Assembly (NCBI GenBank): GCA_947561395.2
Contig: OX387182.1
Location: forward strand, 39,053,949-39,117,948
Source: Buxus sempervirens
Taxonomy: Eukaryota; Streptophyta; Magnoliopsida; Buxales; Buxaceae
Reading direction: 5' to 3'
DNA: 64,000 nucleotides
The position numbers and the translations under genes were made by a program. This document shows positions 48,309 to 60,041 of this stretch, in pieces. The number at the start of each line of letters is the position of its first letter. Position 1 is the first letter of the stretch. The notes beneath the pieces are model-generated. The model had not been told where the DNA came from. It did no database searches and saw only the letters and a list, made by a program, of their open reading frames with translations.

Positions 48309-50323
48309 TGTGTGCACGTCAATCCACGGGCCGCATCCTGGGATCTTTGGAAGGTGCACGTGAGTGTGTGCTTCCTTTAGAAAATGGGGAATGGGGAGTT
48401 GCTACTACCTAATGGGGTGCAGGCAGACACCTGGGTGCCTAGTGTTTGTCTATTAGGTGGTTTGCGACTTGAGATTCCAAATAAGTTCTCGGTTCTGATC
48501 TGGGGAAGTCCATAGACACCTTGGTCCGCCCCGTCGAGTAACGGGTCCCCTGGGTTATCTTGGTTAATTTTGGTAGAGTCAACTCATTATGTCTCACCCG
48601 TCCTAAACAGATATGCACTCATAGATTTAAGTCTGTGTGGGGACCATCCAAATGGTGCAGATCCCCTTTTATTTGTTTTTTATCTTCTTTATTTAAGTGA
48701 TCATGGTCTGATTGAGCGGGCCCCGTTGGAAGGCCCGTGGAATCCTAGATGGACTAAGTTGTAGCCCATATGTCTCTTTCGTGGGCTTAATCTAAGCCTA
48801 AGAGCCCTTTAGGGTTTTGGTTTAGTTGGATTAATTAGGTCAAGGTTTAAAACAGATTTGGATTTTAGTTTTATGCTTTTTGGTGGGCCTAAATGGTCTT
48901 TGGGCCATCTAGGTGGACCTCATTTTGGTATTCTTTTATTTTATAATCTTTATCATGATCTGAATTCAATTGGACTAAGGATGGGCTTGGGGCCCAATCT
49001 CCTAAGCTTGGATTGAGAAAGCCAAGTCTTTTGTAGGTAAGGGATGTATATCCCTCTCCTTTTTTATGAACGGGATTCTCTTTGAAAGCGATAGGACCCG
49101 ATAGGCCCAAACCCTAAGTCCCGGCCAAAACAACTAAAAGTATCCAAGCATGTCTCAAATCGGGCTTTAATTGGGCCTCAAGGGGTATGACCCTTAATTA
49201 GATTAATTCTTATTTAACCAATCAAAGTGAGTTGGTTGGAATGGGTGGGCCCCGTTGGAAGGCCCACTGGTGTCCAATTTGAGCTTACTAGGCCCAAGGC
49301 CCATTTTGGGTTATGGGAGAGCCCAAAACCCTATTGGATTTATTTGATTTAATTAAAAGGGACTTATAATATAATTAGGAAACCAAAATTTGCATTTCTG
49401 ATTTTTCTGGGTTTGACTAAAAAGACAGTTCGGTCAAACCCTATGTACTCATGCTAAAAATAAGCATTACCAAAATTTAATTTCGACTATGAAAGATGTA
49501 AGCTTAACTGAACTGTGTTTTCGGTCAAGCATGAAAAACACAAAAAAAAAAATGCAAATTTTTATCAGGTAATGGGCTCCCTAGTTCTCTGGGGTAACCA
49601 GGGTTTCTGTGGGCCCTTGGGCAGGCCCACAGTGGTCTGATATTGGGGTATTTACCCTAATTCAATTACCTTAATCCACTTTTAAGCCAATAAATGGGGG
49701 TTAAGACTTGGGGCCTTGCTCCCCCACTTTGAGCTAAAACTCAAGTGATAAAACAGGGACTTTAAATGTCCCTGTTCTTGTACTAATGACATCCCTCCTT
49801 CCCTCCATGGGAAGAGAAAAGGAAGTGGCCCAATTGGTCTAACCGGCCAAACCATATTCATACCCACACAATCCATATTCAAAACATGTGAAAAAGAAGA
49901 AAAAACACAGCTCTTGAGAGCATGCCATAGGTCAGTGACTGAAAATGCATGCATGATGTGTTCATAAGAGAGACAATATTAAAGTGAAAAGTGGAGAACC
50001 TTAGGCATGCTTGCTAAGTGGAACTTCATACATGTGAACCATACTTTGGTGTGCAAGTGGAGGAAATAAAACATGGAGGACTTTAGGAGATGGGGCATAC
50101 TTCCATTATGATGAAAGAGTGTGTGAGCCATGCTTCAAATGTACATGCTAGACCACTAAATCCATACAACTATTCACATCAAACAAGATAATAATAAAAT
50201 AGCACAAGAATAATTAAAAGAAGACAAGTAAAAAGAAAGGTTAGAGGGGGGTTTTAAAGGGGTACATTAGACATAGGGAAGGAAAACATGCTCTCCATTT
50301 ATCTAACAAAAAAGAGACATGGG

Positions 50324-53300
50324 TGTAAAACCCCGAAATTTTTGGTATTTATTTTGAGAAATAATTAATAAAAAATTATTTCCTTATGTGGTGGACTTTC
50401 AGGTGAGCAATGCACAAGGGCAAGTTGGTAAATTTCTTAAAGGTTGGATTTAGCTAAACTAAGGTAAGTCAAGTTATGATACAATTTTTAACATTCAATA
50501 AGTAATATGTAATAATTTTTGTTAACTATTAGTGGTACTAATATTTCATTTAAGATTAGATAAATAAAAGTATTAAAAGAGAATAGGATGCTGGTGTAGG
50601 TGATATGGTGGTAAGGCACCACACTTGATCAAAAGAAATAGAAGACAAGCAGTTTTCTTTTAAAACGTATGGAATTTTCTGATCATAACCTTTGCTTTCT
50701 CTCCGGGCGTTACCAATAACTTCAATGTTGGAGAAGGTAAAACGAATGCAAAGTAGATCTGAGAGTTGAGGTGAGTGGAGAGGATTGCTTGGAGAAGAAG
50801 AAGGAAACCTTGGCTTGGAAGAAGAGGAGGTCGTCCATTGCTGTTGGAGCAAGACACGTTCAGTTCAATTCTGCTATTTGGAGATTCTGGATGTGAATAA
50901 CATTGTTGTTTGAGGAGGTCGTCCATTGCTGTGTTGGAGATTCTAGACGTGAAGATCCTCCATTGAGTTGCTGTTTTGGTGAAGAGGGAATCAAGAGGCA
51001 AGTAACACTTTCCAAAGATTCATGATTTCATGTGTTTTATGATAAATCAGAAATTTAACTAAGGTTATTCTGTTCGTATGCTGATGTTGGTGTTGATCTG
51101 AGAATATTCTGTTCGTATAAGAATGGTTAGGATGATCTTTTGCTTAAGTGGATTAAATTAGAAATGTAATTAAGTTTAATCTGAGAATATTCTGTTCGTA
51201 TGTTGATGTTGATCTGAGAATGATATTTCAGCTGTGGTAACTGAGTTATAAAAATTGTTGTTCATATGATAGAAGTAGTTTTGTTAAATTCATTCAGTTC
51301 AGTCTTTGAGAATTCGCATTAGCCGCATGTGGAGTTTTGAGCAAGAGAAAAAAAAAATATAGACTTGGCGCCAAGGTGCCCCAATTGCTGTTGACCTCTT
51401 GGGAGGTCAGCACTCGTTACTTCTTGGGTGGTCTAACTTGGCGTCAATGGTTGCTGTCCTGGTGAGGTCAATGCCCAGCACCAATTTAGGTGTATGTTAC
51501 AGCTATTTGGTTTAAGTGGAGCCCTGTTCTATCTTAGGAAATTTGGTTCCAATGAACCTACAGAAGTGGTCATTCTGTTGGGATGCAACAGAATGGTGAA
51601 CACGAAACATATTGAAATAGAGTGAAATTTCTGGACGGCTATTCTGTTGGGATGGCATGTTATTGGTTGGGAAGTGTTATTACATGTTATTCTGTTGGGA
51701 TAGTTAAGAACTTGTAGGAAAGTTTCGTACCAGTTCAGGTTCTTAATTTAATTCAGGTTGGAAAATTCTTGTTCCAGCTTAGTAATTCAGTTCAGGTTCT
51801 GAGACACAATTGAAGGTTCTTAAAGCTTTGTTCTGGCTTCTATTTATCTTGTTATTCGGTTGGGCACTGAAGTGTACTTGTTTGTTATGTTATGGGGTAT
51901 GCACAGATCTTTGTGACTAGATTAGATTTGGCAGTTTTCGGTTCTTTGTGAGACCTCAGAACTTGTGATGAATTAGTAGGAGATGTTGTTAGAGGTGTAC
52001 ACGGAGGTAAAATCTGGTGGTGAGCTCACCTTATTTCCATTATCTACATTAGCAGTGGTGATATTATATAAAAGAAGACGCAAGTTATAGTTTCGTGGAA
52101 TCCAAGGTGGCTGTTGGTCCATTAGGACAAGTAAAAATTTTTCTGGTGGGTTTTCGGTCCAGCAAGAGGGAAGAGTGCTGAACAGATTTTTAATTCTAAG
52201 AATATAAGGCTAGTATTAAGAGATTTAAATTCTTTTCCCACTTCTGAAATTTTTCTAAATACTGTTATGAGCCGAGAACTTGGGTTTGACTTCTTATGGA
52301 TAGTTATGATTAAAGTGCAAGTACTTTAGAATTAATAGTAACCTATGGTAAATAGTTTTGGACAGCAAAGTTTATGGATTAATTGATACGGGGACCATTT
52401 AGAAGAAGTTAACATAAATCTGAATTCTTGAACATTAGAGGGATTGGTCATTTGAACAACTATTGAACTGATTTAAGATCACATTGAAAATTTTCTGAAT
52501 TCTTATTATTATTTGAAAATGTATTCGATTATGGACTTGTCGTATGACCTTTGGTTATCATAGTGATTAAAGTGTGAGTACTTTTATGGTAGATGCAAGT
52601 TGCTGTAAATTTTATTGTGGAATGGCTGTAGTGATTTTTTTTGGAACTGAATTTGGTTTAAACATACATACATGACTTCGTTTTTCATTGAGCATGACTT
52701 TATGATGAATTAGCAAATAATTTGAGAAATTGTTTAAGTAATAAGGGTAAGACTTAGTGTGGATCCATAATCGAGTTATAAGTGGAATTTGTATATTTTG
52801 TCTGGATGTAAGTCTGGGGTTCCTTCATGCGTTTCCTCCATGATGGAGAGGCCTTCCATGAGGGAAGTGCTGCAGCAACTCCGTTTCCACCATGATGGTG
52901 AGGTCACTTGAGTTTTTCCGCCATGAAGGCGACGATATTGGATGTTCGAGCTGTTGCAGTGTTAGACTGGATTGTCTGGAACTCTAGTGCTTAGCCACAC
53001 AAAATAGACAAACTTCACGAGTCCTAATATATATAATGTTTTTCGAAATTGTAATTGACGATCTATTGCTGAGATTAGTCGGATTAACCAAGGTTAATCG
53101 TAACTTAATTGATTATAACTTGTGCATGTTTTAGAACTGTTATAACTGTATTTTTGTGCATGCATTGCTACTTGCTGAGATCATCGTATCTCACTCCCTT
53201 TGTTTTGTTTTATTTTGTTTTCAGATTTAGGTGAGAACGATACCGTCGGGGTTGATAATCCGGTGGACTATCCGGAGTATCGTGAGGAGGATTACTTTAT

Positions 53301-53530
53301 TGAGTAGATCTTAGTAGTTGGTTTTACTTACTCTAGTGAGTTTTATTATGAACATTGTATTACTTTTGAATAGTGTTTTGGGGAAATTAGTGAACCTTGA
53401 TTTCATGCATTTGAATTTTTATATTATTTTATTTCATGTTTTCCCTTACTCTGTTGATCCTGTGGATTTTTAATTAACCTTCGGGTACGAGTTACGGTTA
53501 TTTTACGTAACCCGGATCCGGGGCGTTACA
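50324..53530 (+). mobile_element. Solo LTR XE (family X), TSD ATGGG
   Basis: Starts TGTAAAACCCCGAAATTTTT and ends CCGGGGCGTTACA. ATGGG lies at 50319-50323 and 53531-53535. Length is 3207 bp. A GC-type donor AGAG/GCAAGTAACAC is at 50998. A GGCGCC/GAGGTCA patch (51365-51485), repeated ATTCTGTTGGGAT and ATTCTGTTCGTAT words (51070-51700), a CATGATGG/CCATGAGG repeat tract (52840-52935), an acceptor TTTTCAG (53224) and the micro-ORF follow in order. Confidence 0.88.
53233..53307 (+). CDS. Conserved micro-ORF in XE
   Basis: Eight bases after the TTTTCAG acceptor the frame reads ENDTVGVDNPV, then DYPEYREEDYFIE and TAG, exactly 25 codons with the stop, as in XA. Relative to XA most differences in the last 13 codons are synonymous (D, Y, P, R and E codons), with one I/V change. 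This copy keeps the acceptor intact. Confidence 0.45.
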   Translation, partial: ENDTVGVDNPVDYPEYREEDYFIE

Positions 53531-53652
53531 ATGGGAAAGTGAACTTAAATGAGATTTAAGGTAACCTTGAAACACTCTCTCAACTCCCCTTTTTACCCAA
53601 CTTTCTTCCCCTTACCATGGGAGGTCCTTTAATGAGAAGAAGCGAGACTAAC

Positions 53653-56147
53653 TGTCACGCCCTGAAACCACACATCGTGTATAATTATACACACGTGGGT
53701 CCGGACGTAACCTTGCTCGTAGGCGAAAACAACCTATGAATTAATTTCGTCTCGAAACATGAAATTCTCATTAATAAACTTAATGATCAGAGTTATAGCA
53801 GAATTTCATAAATAAAATATCAATCCAAATCAAGCTTAAACCACCTAGCTATTACATGAAGCCAAACATAACACCAAAAGTTCAATTCCTAAATAGTACT
53901 TGTTTAATAAGATTCACTAAACATCATAAATTCAATAACTTCTCATTTCTTCTCGTCTCCACGGTTATGATAGTTTCCTGTAAAATAATAAGGGGTGAGT
54001 TTACATAAAACTCAGTAAGTGGAGTTAATGCACTCCATATGATTACATGCTGAATTTCCACTTTACTTAATATAAATACAATCAATATTATATATATATG
54101 TATAATAAACTGTACTCATGCATGTGTTTCCTATGTTCATTTATAGTCAATATATATACCATATACATAAATCTTAAATACAAGGGATCATGCTCTCTAT
54201 CAAATCAACTATTAATTTAACAATTTACATCAAAAGAATTTAACTGAATATGTTAAGAATGAACTTCACCATGAAATGAACCATTTACCTAATAACCAAT
54301 AATAACAATAACAATAACAATAAACAAATAAAAATTTAAATGATTAATTAAACCAAGTCCACAATAAGATCAGAATACCATATCTCAACTTCCCAATAGA
54401 CCATTCGGTCATTGGGTACTCTGACTAGTTATTTACACTAGGAGTATCCCATAGCCACATTTCCCAGTAGACCCGAAGTCACACCGGGTACTCATCAATA
54501 TCTATATCCCAGTAGGCATCCCTCACTGGGTACTCAACTAGGTAATGCTCTAGGAGTACAATCCTCCCATCGGTAATCCTTGTGGGTACTTAACTAGTAT
54601 GTGGCAAATACTAGAAGTACATCAAATACCATCCCACAAGTGTTCCCAATTGGGTACTGAACTAGTATCTCAACTAGTAGTACAATCATCATAAATCTCC
54701 CAACGTTTATTCATGGTGGGTACTGAACTAGTGTTTTAACTAGTAGTACAATCTCATAAATCCCCCAACGTTTATTCACGGTGGGTACTGAACTAGTGTG
54801 CTAACTAGCAGTACAAATTCATCCCAGCAATACTCTTACTGGGTACTGAACTAGCAGTTTCTATTACTAGCAGTACACTCATCTCAAGAAATATTTTTCA
54901 AAATAAAATATCACATAGTTCTCGACACAGTCTTTCCATGTCATTTCGCAATCTCACGGAAATCTCATAATAACTCGTAACACACAACACATGGATGAAT
55001 GAAAAGTTGCACATGAATCAAAAGTAAAATAATTAGAAATCAGGTTTAATCAAAAGTTGTTAAGAAATTAAAGTAAAGTCAAGCTTCAAAGCAACAATTC
55101 TACTTTAGAAGAATATTTACGAATGAGTTTCTCTCCAAAAGAATACTCTTCGAAAGCAACAATTCTACTTTATAAGAATATTTACGAATGAGTTCTCTCC
55201 AAAAGAATACTCTATACACCTATAGTAATTGAATTTGAGTTGTACAATCAAACAAATTGGGAATTTAGTTCATTTCAAAAGCATTCTCGTCAGATGTCAA
55301 ATAATTGAAAATAGATTTACCTAAAGCAAATAACTAGAAATCAGTGCAACCCCAATGTATAACAAATTGAATTTTAGTCCTCTAGATAGTTCATGTTTTA
55401 CCCACATCAGCAGTCCGTGTGTTCCTTTTTCCTTCATCAGTCGTTTCTCAAGTCAAAGGAAACCATTTGAATCAATAATAAAGTATTTTAACACAAACAA
55501 GTTGCAGAACGAAGAACCCACTTTCCTCATGTTTTCACGGTTTCGTGATTTCACAAAACATCAAATTTGCAGTAACATACATTCAACCATATAATAAAAG
55601 AAAAAAACTCCAGATTCCTCTTAACACATGATCTCAAATACTATCATGTTTATAATTCATAAAATATAATATTCTTCTTTTAGATTCATGTTAACACATC
55701 AAGAGCCTTTCCAAAAAATCCAGATTTATACAAAAACAAATCAATGATGATCATAAGAGAGATTAAGCATTATAAGCATAAAGAAAGGATTAAAACCACT
55801 TACCTTCATAGGTTTAGGGTTGGGTAGCTCCAAAATCACTATTTCTTCACCAAAATCCTCTTCTCCATCCTCTAAAACTCACCTCCAATGTCAAAAACGG
55901 GATTAGGGTTTTAAACCCTTGATTAATATATATTTAAAGTCTAATGACCTTTATGCCCTTCATTAGAAAGATTTAATTTCAGCCGTTGTTTTAAGTTTGA
56001 TATTAACACTTAAAAAGATTGATCTGGTGGGTGTGCAGGCACCTATCTCCTGTACAATAACCTATAGGACTTATGCAAAACAAGGACTCTTGACTTGGTC
56101 AGAGTTGAACCCCATTTATTATTTGAAATTTTGACCAGGTCGTTACA
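53653..56147 (-). mobile_element. Solo LTR XH (family X), TSD CTAAC
   Basis: On the minus strand it starts TGTAACGACCTGGTC and ends TTTCAGGGCGTGACA. CTAAC lies at 53648-53652 and 56148-56152. Length is 2495 bp. It has a donor GAAG/GTAAGTGG (GT at 55803), an acceptor ATTTTACAG (53978) and tandem units with GGGTACTGAACTAGTG (54400-54880). No GGCGC block and no EEDYF peptide were seen. The acceptor-to-end distance is 325 bp, like XD and XG. Confidence 0.86.
54400..54880. repeat. ~63-bp tandem repeats in XH
   Basis: Units contain (A/T)GGGTACTGAACTAGTG followed by AACTAGTAGTACAAT. The best pair is near 54695-54825. It occupies the same place before the acceptor as the unrelated repeats of other X copies. 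Confidence 0.75.
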
Positions 56148-56538
56148 CTAACATGGAACAAGGAGAAGGAAATGGGGGAGAAAAGATGTAGAACATGCAA
56201 ACAGTAAACCTCCAACTCAAAACCTACTTATTTTTCTATGTATTTCATATATGTGGTGTAAAAGGGGGAAAGGAAGCTCACCTTGGAGAAGAGAAGCTTC
56301 TTTGGTGTGTCTTGGGGGTCCCTTGAGGTGGAGACAACAGCTGGAGCCCTTCTCTTCAGCTTCCAAGTGTCCTTCTCGACTTCACTCTTGGTTAAAGTGG
56401 AAGAAGGGGGGATTTGGTGGTGATTTGAGAGTGTTTAGAAGGGGTTAGGGTGCTTGGGGAGTGAGGAGAGGGGCGTATGTGGGAGAGAGGTGGGAGAAAA
56501 GAAAAATCACTCAACCCTTCAAAATGAGCTAGTTCTTG

Positions 56539-56550
56539 CCTTATATAGGT
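56539..56550 (-). promoter_or_regulatory. TATA box of YR
   Basis: ACCTATATAAGG on the minus strand, adjacent to the dyad array and about 260 bp before the donor-like site. Confidence 0.5.
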
Positions 56551-56557
56551 AAAAATA

Positions 56558-56790
56558 GCGTAACCGAAAACACAGTTCGGTTATGCTATTTTTGTGTATA
56601 ACCGAAATAAAATTTCAGTTATACACAAAACACTTGTGACCGAAATTAAATTTTGGTTACATTAACATCCAATCAGAGTGATTTGTGTCAGAGATTCGCA
56701 CAGACAATCCTGACACAAAGATCTATGACAAAATCTGAGAACCGAAATTATATTTTGTTTATACATGTTTTTATGTATAACCGAAATTTA
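56558..56790. repeat. Dyad array (AACCGAAAT class) in YR
   Basis: ATAACCGAAATAAAATTTCAG, GTGACCGAAATTAAATTTTG and ATAACCGAAATTTATTTCGG type palindromes within 230 bp, upstream of the TATA box on the minus strand. Confidence 0.75.
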
Positions 56791-57306
56791 TTTCGGTTAT
56801 TTTTAAATTTTTACAGATTCTCACTTTCTCTCTCCTATTTTTTTGAAATGATGTTTAGATTTTTCATGATTCCTCATAAATAAGAGAATCGGATTTGTAT
56901 TTTATTAATTAATTAATTAGTTAAAATAAGATATTTTTAGAAAATAATGTATTTTAATCAAGTTATTTTTTGTGTTTTGTCTTTTCCCTATTTTGTCCTT
57001 TAGCCCTTTAATTTGCCATTCAGCAAATGTGAATTACACATTCGTCATGTGGACAAAATTTCTACATTTATTTACTGTTTTGCTCTTAGGGTTGTTTTGC
57101 TCATATATTCTTCATCTTGACTCCAATTCTGGCAAACTCAATTGCATTAGAATTGTGTTGGAATTTCCTATCCATTGGGATAGAGTATGGCAGTCAATTC
57201 AAGCTTGATCAAAAAGTCAATTTCTGCTCCCTAGGGTTCGACCTGTCTCTTAAGGTTTTCATTCCTGGCTTTTGGAGGAGTGCAAAAATGAAGTGTTTAC
57301 AGTAAC

Positions 57307-58230
57307 TAAAACCAAGTTTTCAAAAATAACAAGTCTGTCCTTATCATATAAAGGAGTCTTTAAAACAAGCTTCAATTATATCCTTCAGAATTTACAAATA
57401 TTACAAATATGCAACCATATTCTTGCAAAACTCATTTTGATAATCCACAAGCTAGAATTTGGGTGATTCTAGATTGTAGTGTATTTTTTGAAACTCGTTT
57501 GGGAAAAACTTATTTCCAAAATAGAACCAAACATTCGTTTCACCCCTCAAACTCATTCCAAGCCGCGGAATGAGTTCCCAAAATTAATGCCAAACCCTAG
57601 TATTGAAATATTTTTGTTTGAACTAACTTACACATCAAGTATAATAGATGTGCTTTGACTTGATTATATATTTAGACACAATGTGTTTTGAAAATGTATA
57701 GGCAATTCCCTAATATAAATACATACATATGATTGGTTAAGGAAATATTTGTTGTAGGAAAGAATAACACTTGATGATATAAGTAATGGAATGACTAATG
57801 TGGGATTGCTGTTAATTGATGAATTAATGATACTTGGCAATGCCAACAAGTAAATAAATTTAGTGTTTAGATATTAGAGAGATGCTAGTCATGCATGAAG
57901 ATGATGACTTTATGAATATAATCCATGATATATAAGGCATGGCCTCATAGGAAAAGACCTTAGAGCAATGTGACATGAACTATTGGTTCATTCACAAGGT
58001 GTTCACAATTGAGTAATAGGCTAGAATTCCTTAGGTTTGAGTCCTCAAAACATAAATTATCAAGGGATGCATGGGTTGAAATGTCCTAACCCTCACATGT
58101 GCATAAGTGGGTATCCCGAATAGTCTAATCTTTGTTGCTGGGTAAATTAAAGTAGGATATGATCCAAGGATATTTGATCCCAGCCATTAGTTAGATTGTT
58201 GTTGTAGCATGCTTCATTGTAAGACGGATA
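57307..58230. other. Unassigned DNA right of YR
   Basis: Continuation of 48044-48308. No gene seen. It contains a perfect 10-bp inverted repeat, AACTCATTCC with GGAATGAGTT (57550-57576). Confidence 0.5.
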
Positions 58231-59991
58231 TGTCATGCCTGGACCAAGATTTACCATAATAATATAAATCCAAGCTAGGGAAGTGGATATTTTGGGCCCA
58301 AAGCAAAGCAACTAAATCCAGATTGTAAGATGAATCACATCAGTATACGCTAAAATTTAAATTTCCAATTAATTCCTCAAATATATCCAACAAATCCATT
58401 TAGGAAAAAGATCTATAAGTTACAAGTCTGTACAAAAGGGTCAACTATCTCTCATAGCTAACTAAAGAAATATTAATAACCCACCAATAAAAATAAAATA
58501 AAGTCATCTAACAAATCCATATGGGAATAAATAAATAAATAAATCCTAGATCAGGCAATAATAATCGTCTAGGTCCTCTCCAACAATATCCTTAGCTCCT
58601 AGTCACTCTACCCTTTTATCAAGATTATCTAAAAACAAAAAACAAAAAGTGAGAAGAACATCTTAGTAAGTAGCAACATGCATGCAATAAAATATGTCCA
58701 ATAATTTACCAAATACATTTCATGAGTTTGCAAGGCAATAAATCAATTTCCAATAATCACATCATAAACGTGCTAATAAAATTTGCAAGTTTCCAACATA
58801 AAATAATTAGTATTTCAAAACTATTTATAATCAAAACCAACCACAGTGTGACTTTACAAGAATTGTAAAATTAGACTTCTTTGAAAGCTCAAACCAGGCC
58901 TGTGCGCACCTGTTTCTGGGGTCACACTGGGTAAAAATGGGAAATTGGAGTCGCCACCCGCCTGATGGGGTGCAAGCGAACACCTGGGTGCCTAGATTTC
59001 CTATTAAGCTTGGTCTACGGCTTTGAGATTCTAAGCAAGTTCTAGGTTACGGTCCGGGGAAGTCTGTAGACATCCCGATCCTCCCCATCGAGTGACGGGT
59101 CCCATAGGTTTCCTTGGTTTGAGTCAACTTTGGTCTCTCACTCACCCCAATTTCTATTCCAGCATGCACATTTGGTTAAGTCTAGCGGGACCGCCAAAGT
59201 GGTGTGAGTCCCTTTACTTGATTTTATCTTCTTAGCTTATAGTGAAGTGGGTCTAATTGGGTGGGCCCCATTGGAGGGCCCACGGATCCCTTGGTGGGCC
59301 AAGTGTGGCCCACATGTTCCTTGGCGGGCCTCAGTCTAAGCCTGCGAGGTCCTTTGGGCTTTGGTTCAATGAGTTGATTTTATCTTGAAATTCAAGTTTG
59401 ATTATTTAAGTGGATTTTCATGCCAAAGTGGGCCGGGATTGCTTTATGGGCCTCTGAGTGGGCCCCACAGTTGTTTGCCAAATGATTTGAGATTATCTTG
59501 CTTAAGTTTCCAAAATGGGCCAGGCCCTGGGCTTGGGGCCCTTTACCTAGGCTTGGGCTTGAAAGCCTAAGACTTCCTGAGTTAGGGTTTAGAAGCCCTA
59601 AGTTAGCTTAGTTCAAGGGGCTTTAGCAGGCCCGAGAGGCCCTACCCGTAGTCTCGGCCAAACCATGCAATTCAAACATCAATTCACAAGTTTGGATTGG
59701 GTGGGCCGCATTAGGTTTGGCCCATCCGGTTTAATCAGCTGATTCTTTTTAGATTGCTTATTTGCATGCTTTGGAGTTTGCTGGGCTTGGTGGGCCCGTT
59801 GGAAGGCCCATGGGAAATCAAATTGGACCGGGGGTCCAAGTCCCAAGTTGGGTTTCCGGGTGACTCGGAAACCCTGTTGGTTCATTTGATTCGGTTTGAA
59901 AAGGTCACCCACAGCCAACAAAATCACAGAATATACAAAACAGAGAATATATATAAATAAAAAAAAGACAATTTTCAGGGGAGATCGGCTT

Positions 59992-60041
59992 ACTCATTCC
60001 TTGGTGCAGGGCAAGGTCCCTCCCCGCACCAAGGAATGAGT
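59992..60041. repeat. 16-bp perfect inverted repeat in YS
   Basis: ACTCATTCCTTGGTGC (59992-60007) and GCACCAAGGAATGAGT (60026-60041) flank an 18-base loop. It takes the place of the palindromes seen in other Y copies. Confidence 0.9.

Larger units (their letters stand above)
48309..57301 (-). mobile_element. Solo LTR YR (family Y), TSD GTAAC
   Basis: On the minus strand it starts TGTAAACACTTCATTTTTGC and ends GACGTGCACACA. GTAAC lies on both sides. It contains XE and XH; without them it is about 3281 bp. It has a TATA box (56539-56550), dyads of the AACCGAAAT class upstream of it (56558-56790) and on the 3' side (49420-49530), a donor CCAAG/GTGAGC (GT at 56281), GGGCCCCGTTGGAAGGCCC blocks and a decayed primer-site look-alike (48395-48404). 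Confidence 0.86.

Noticed and set aside
36674..53535. CATGG/ATGG-like target preference of X insertions (CATGG, CCATG, ATGGG)
   Set aside because: The other five TSDs (ACATT, CTTTT, AAGTC, AAATA, CTAAC) do not fit, and the three sites lie in CATG-rich LTR DNA.
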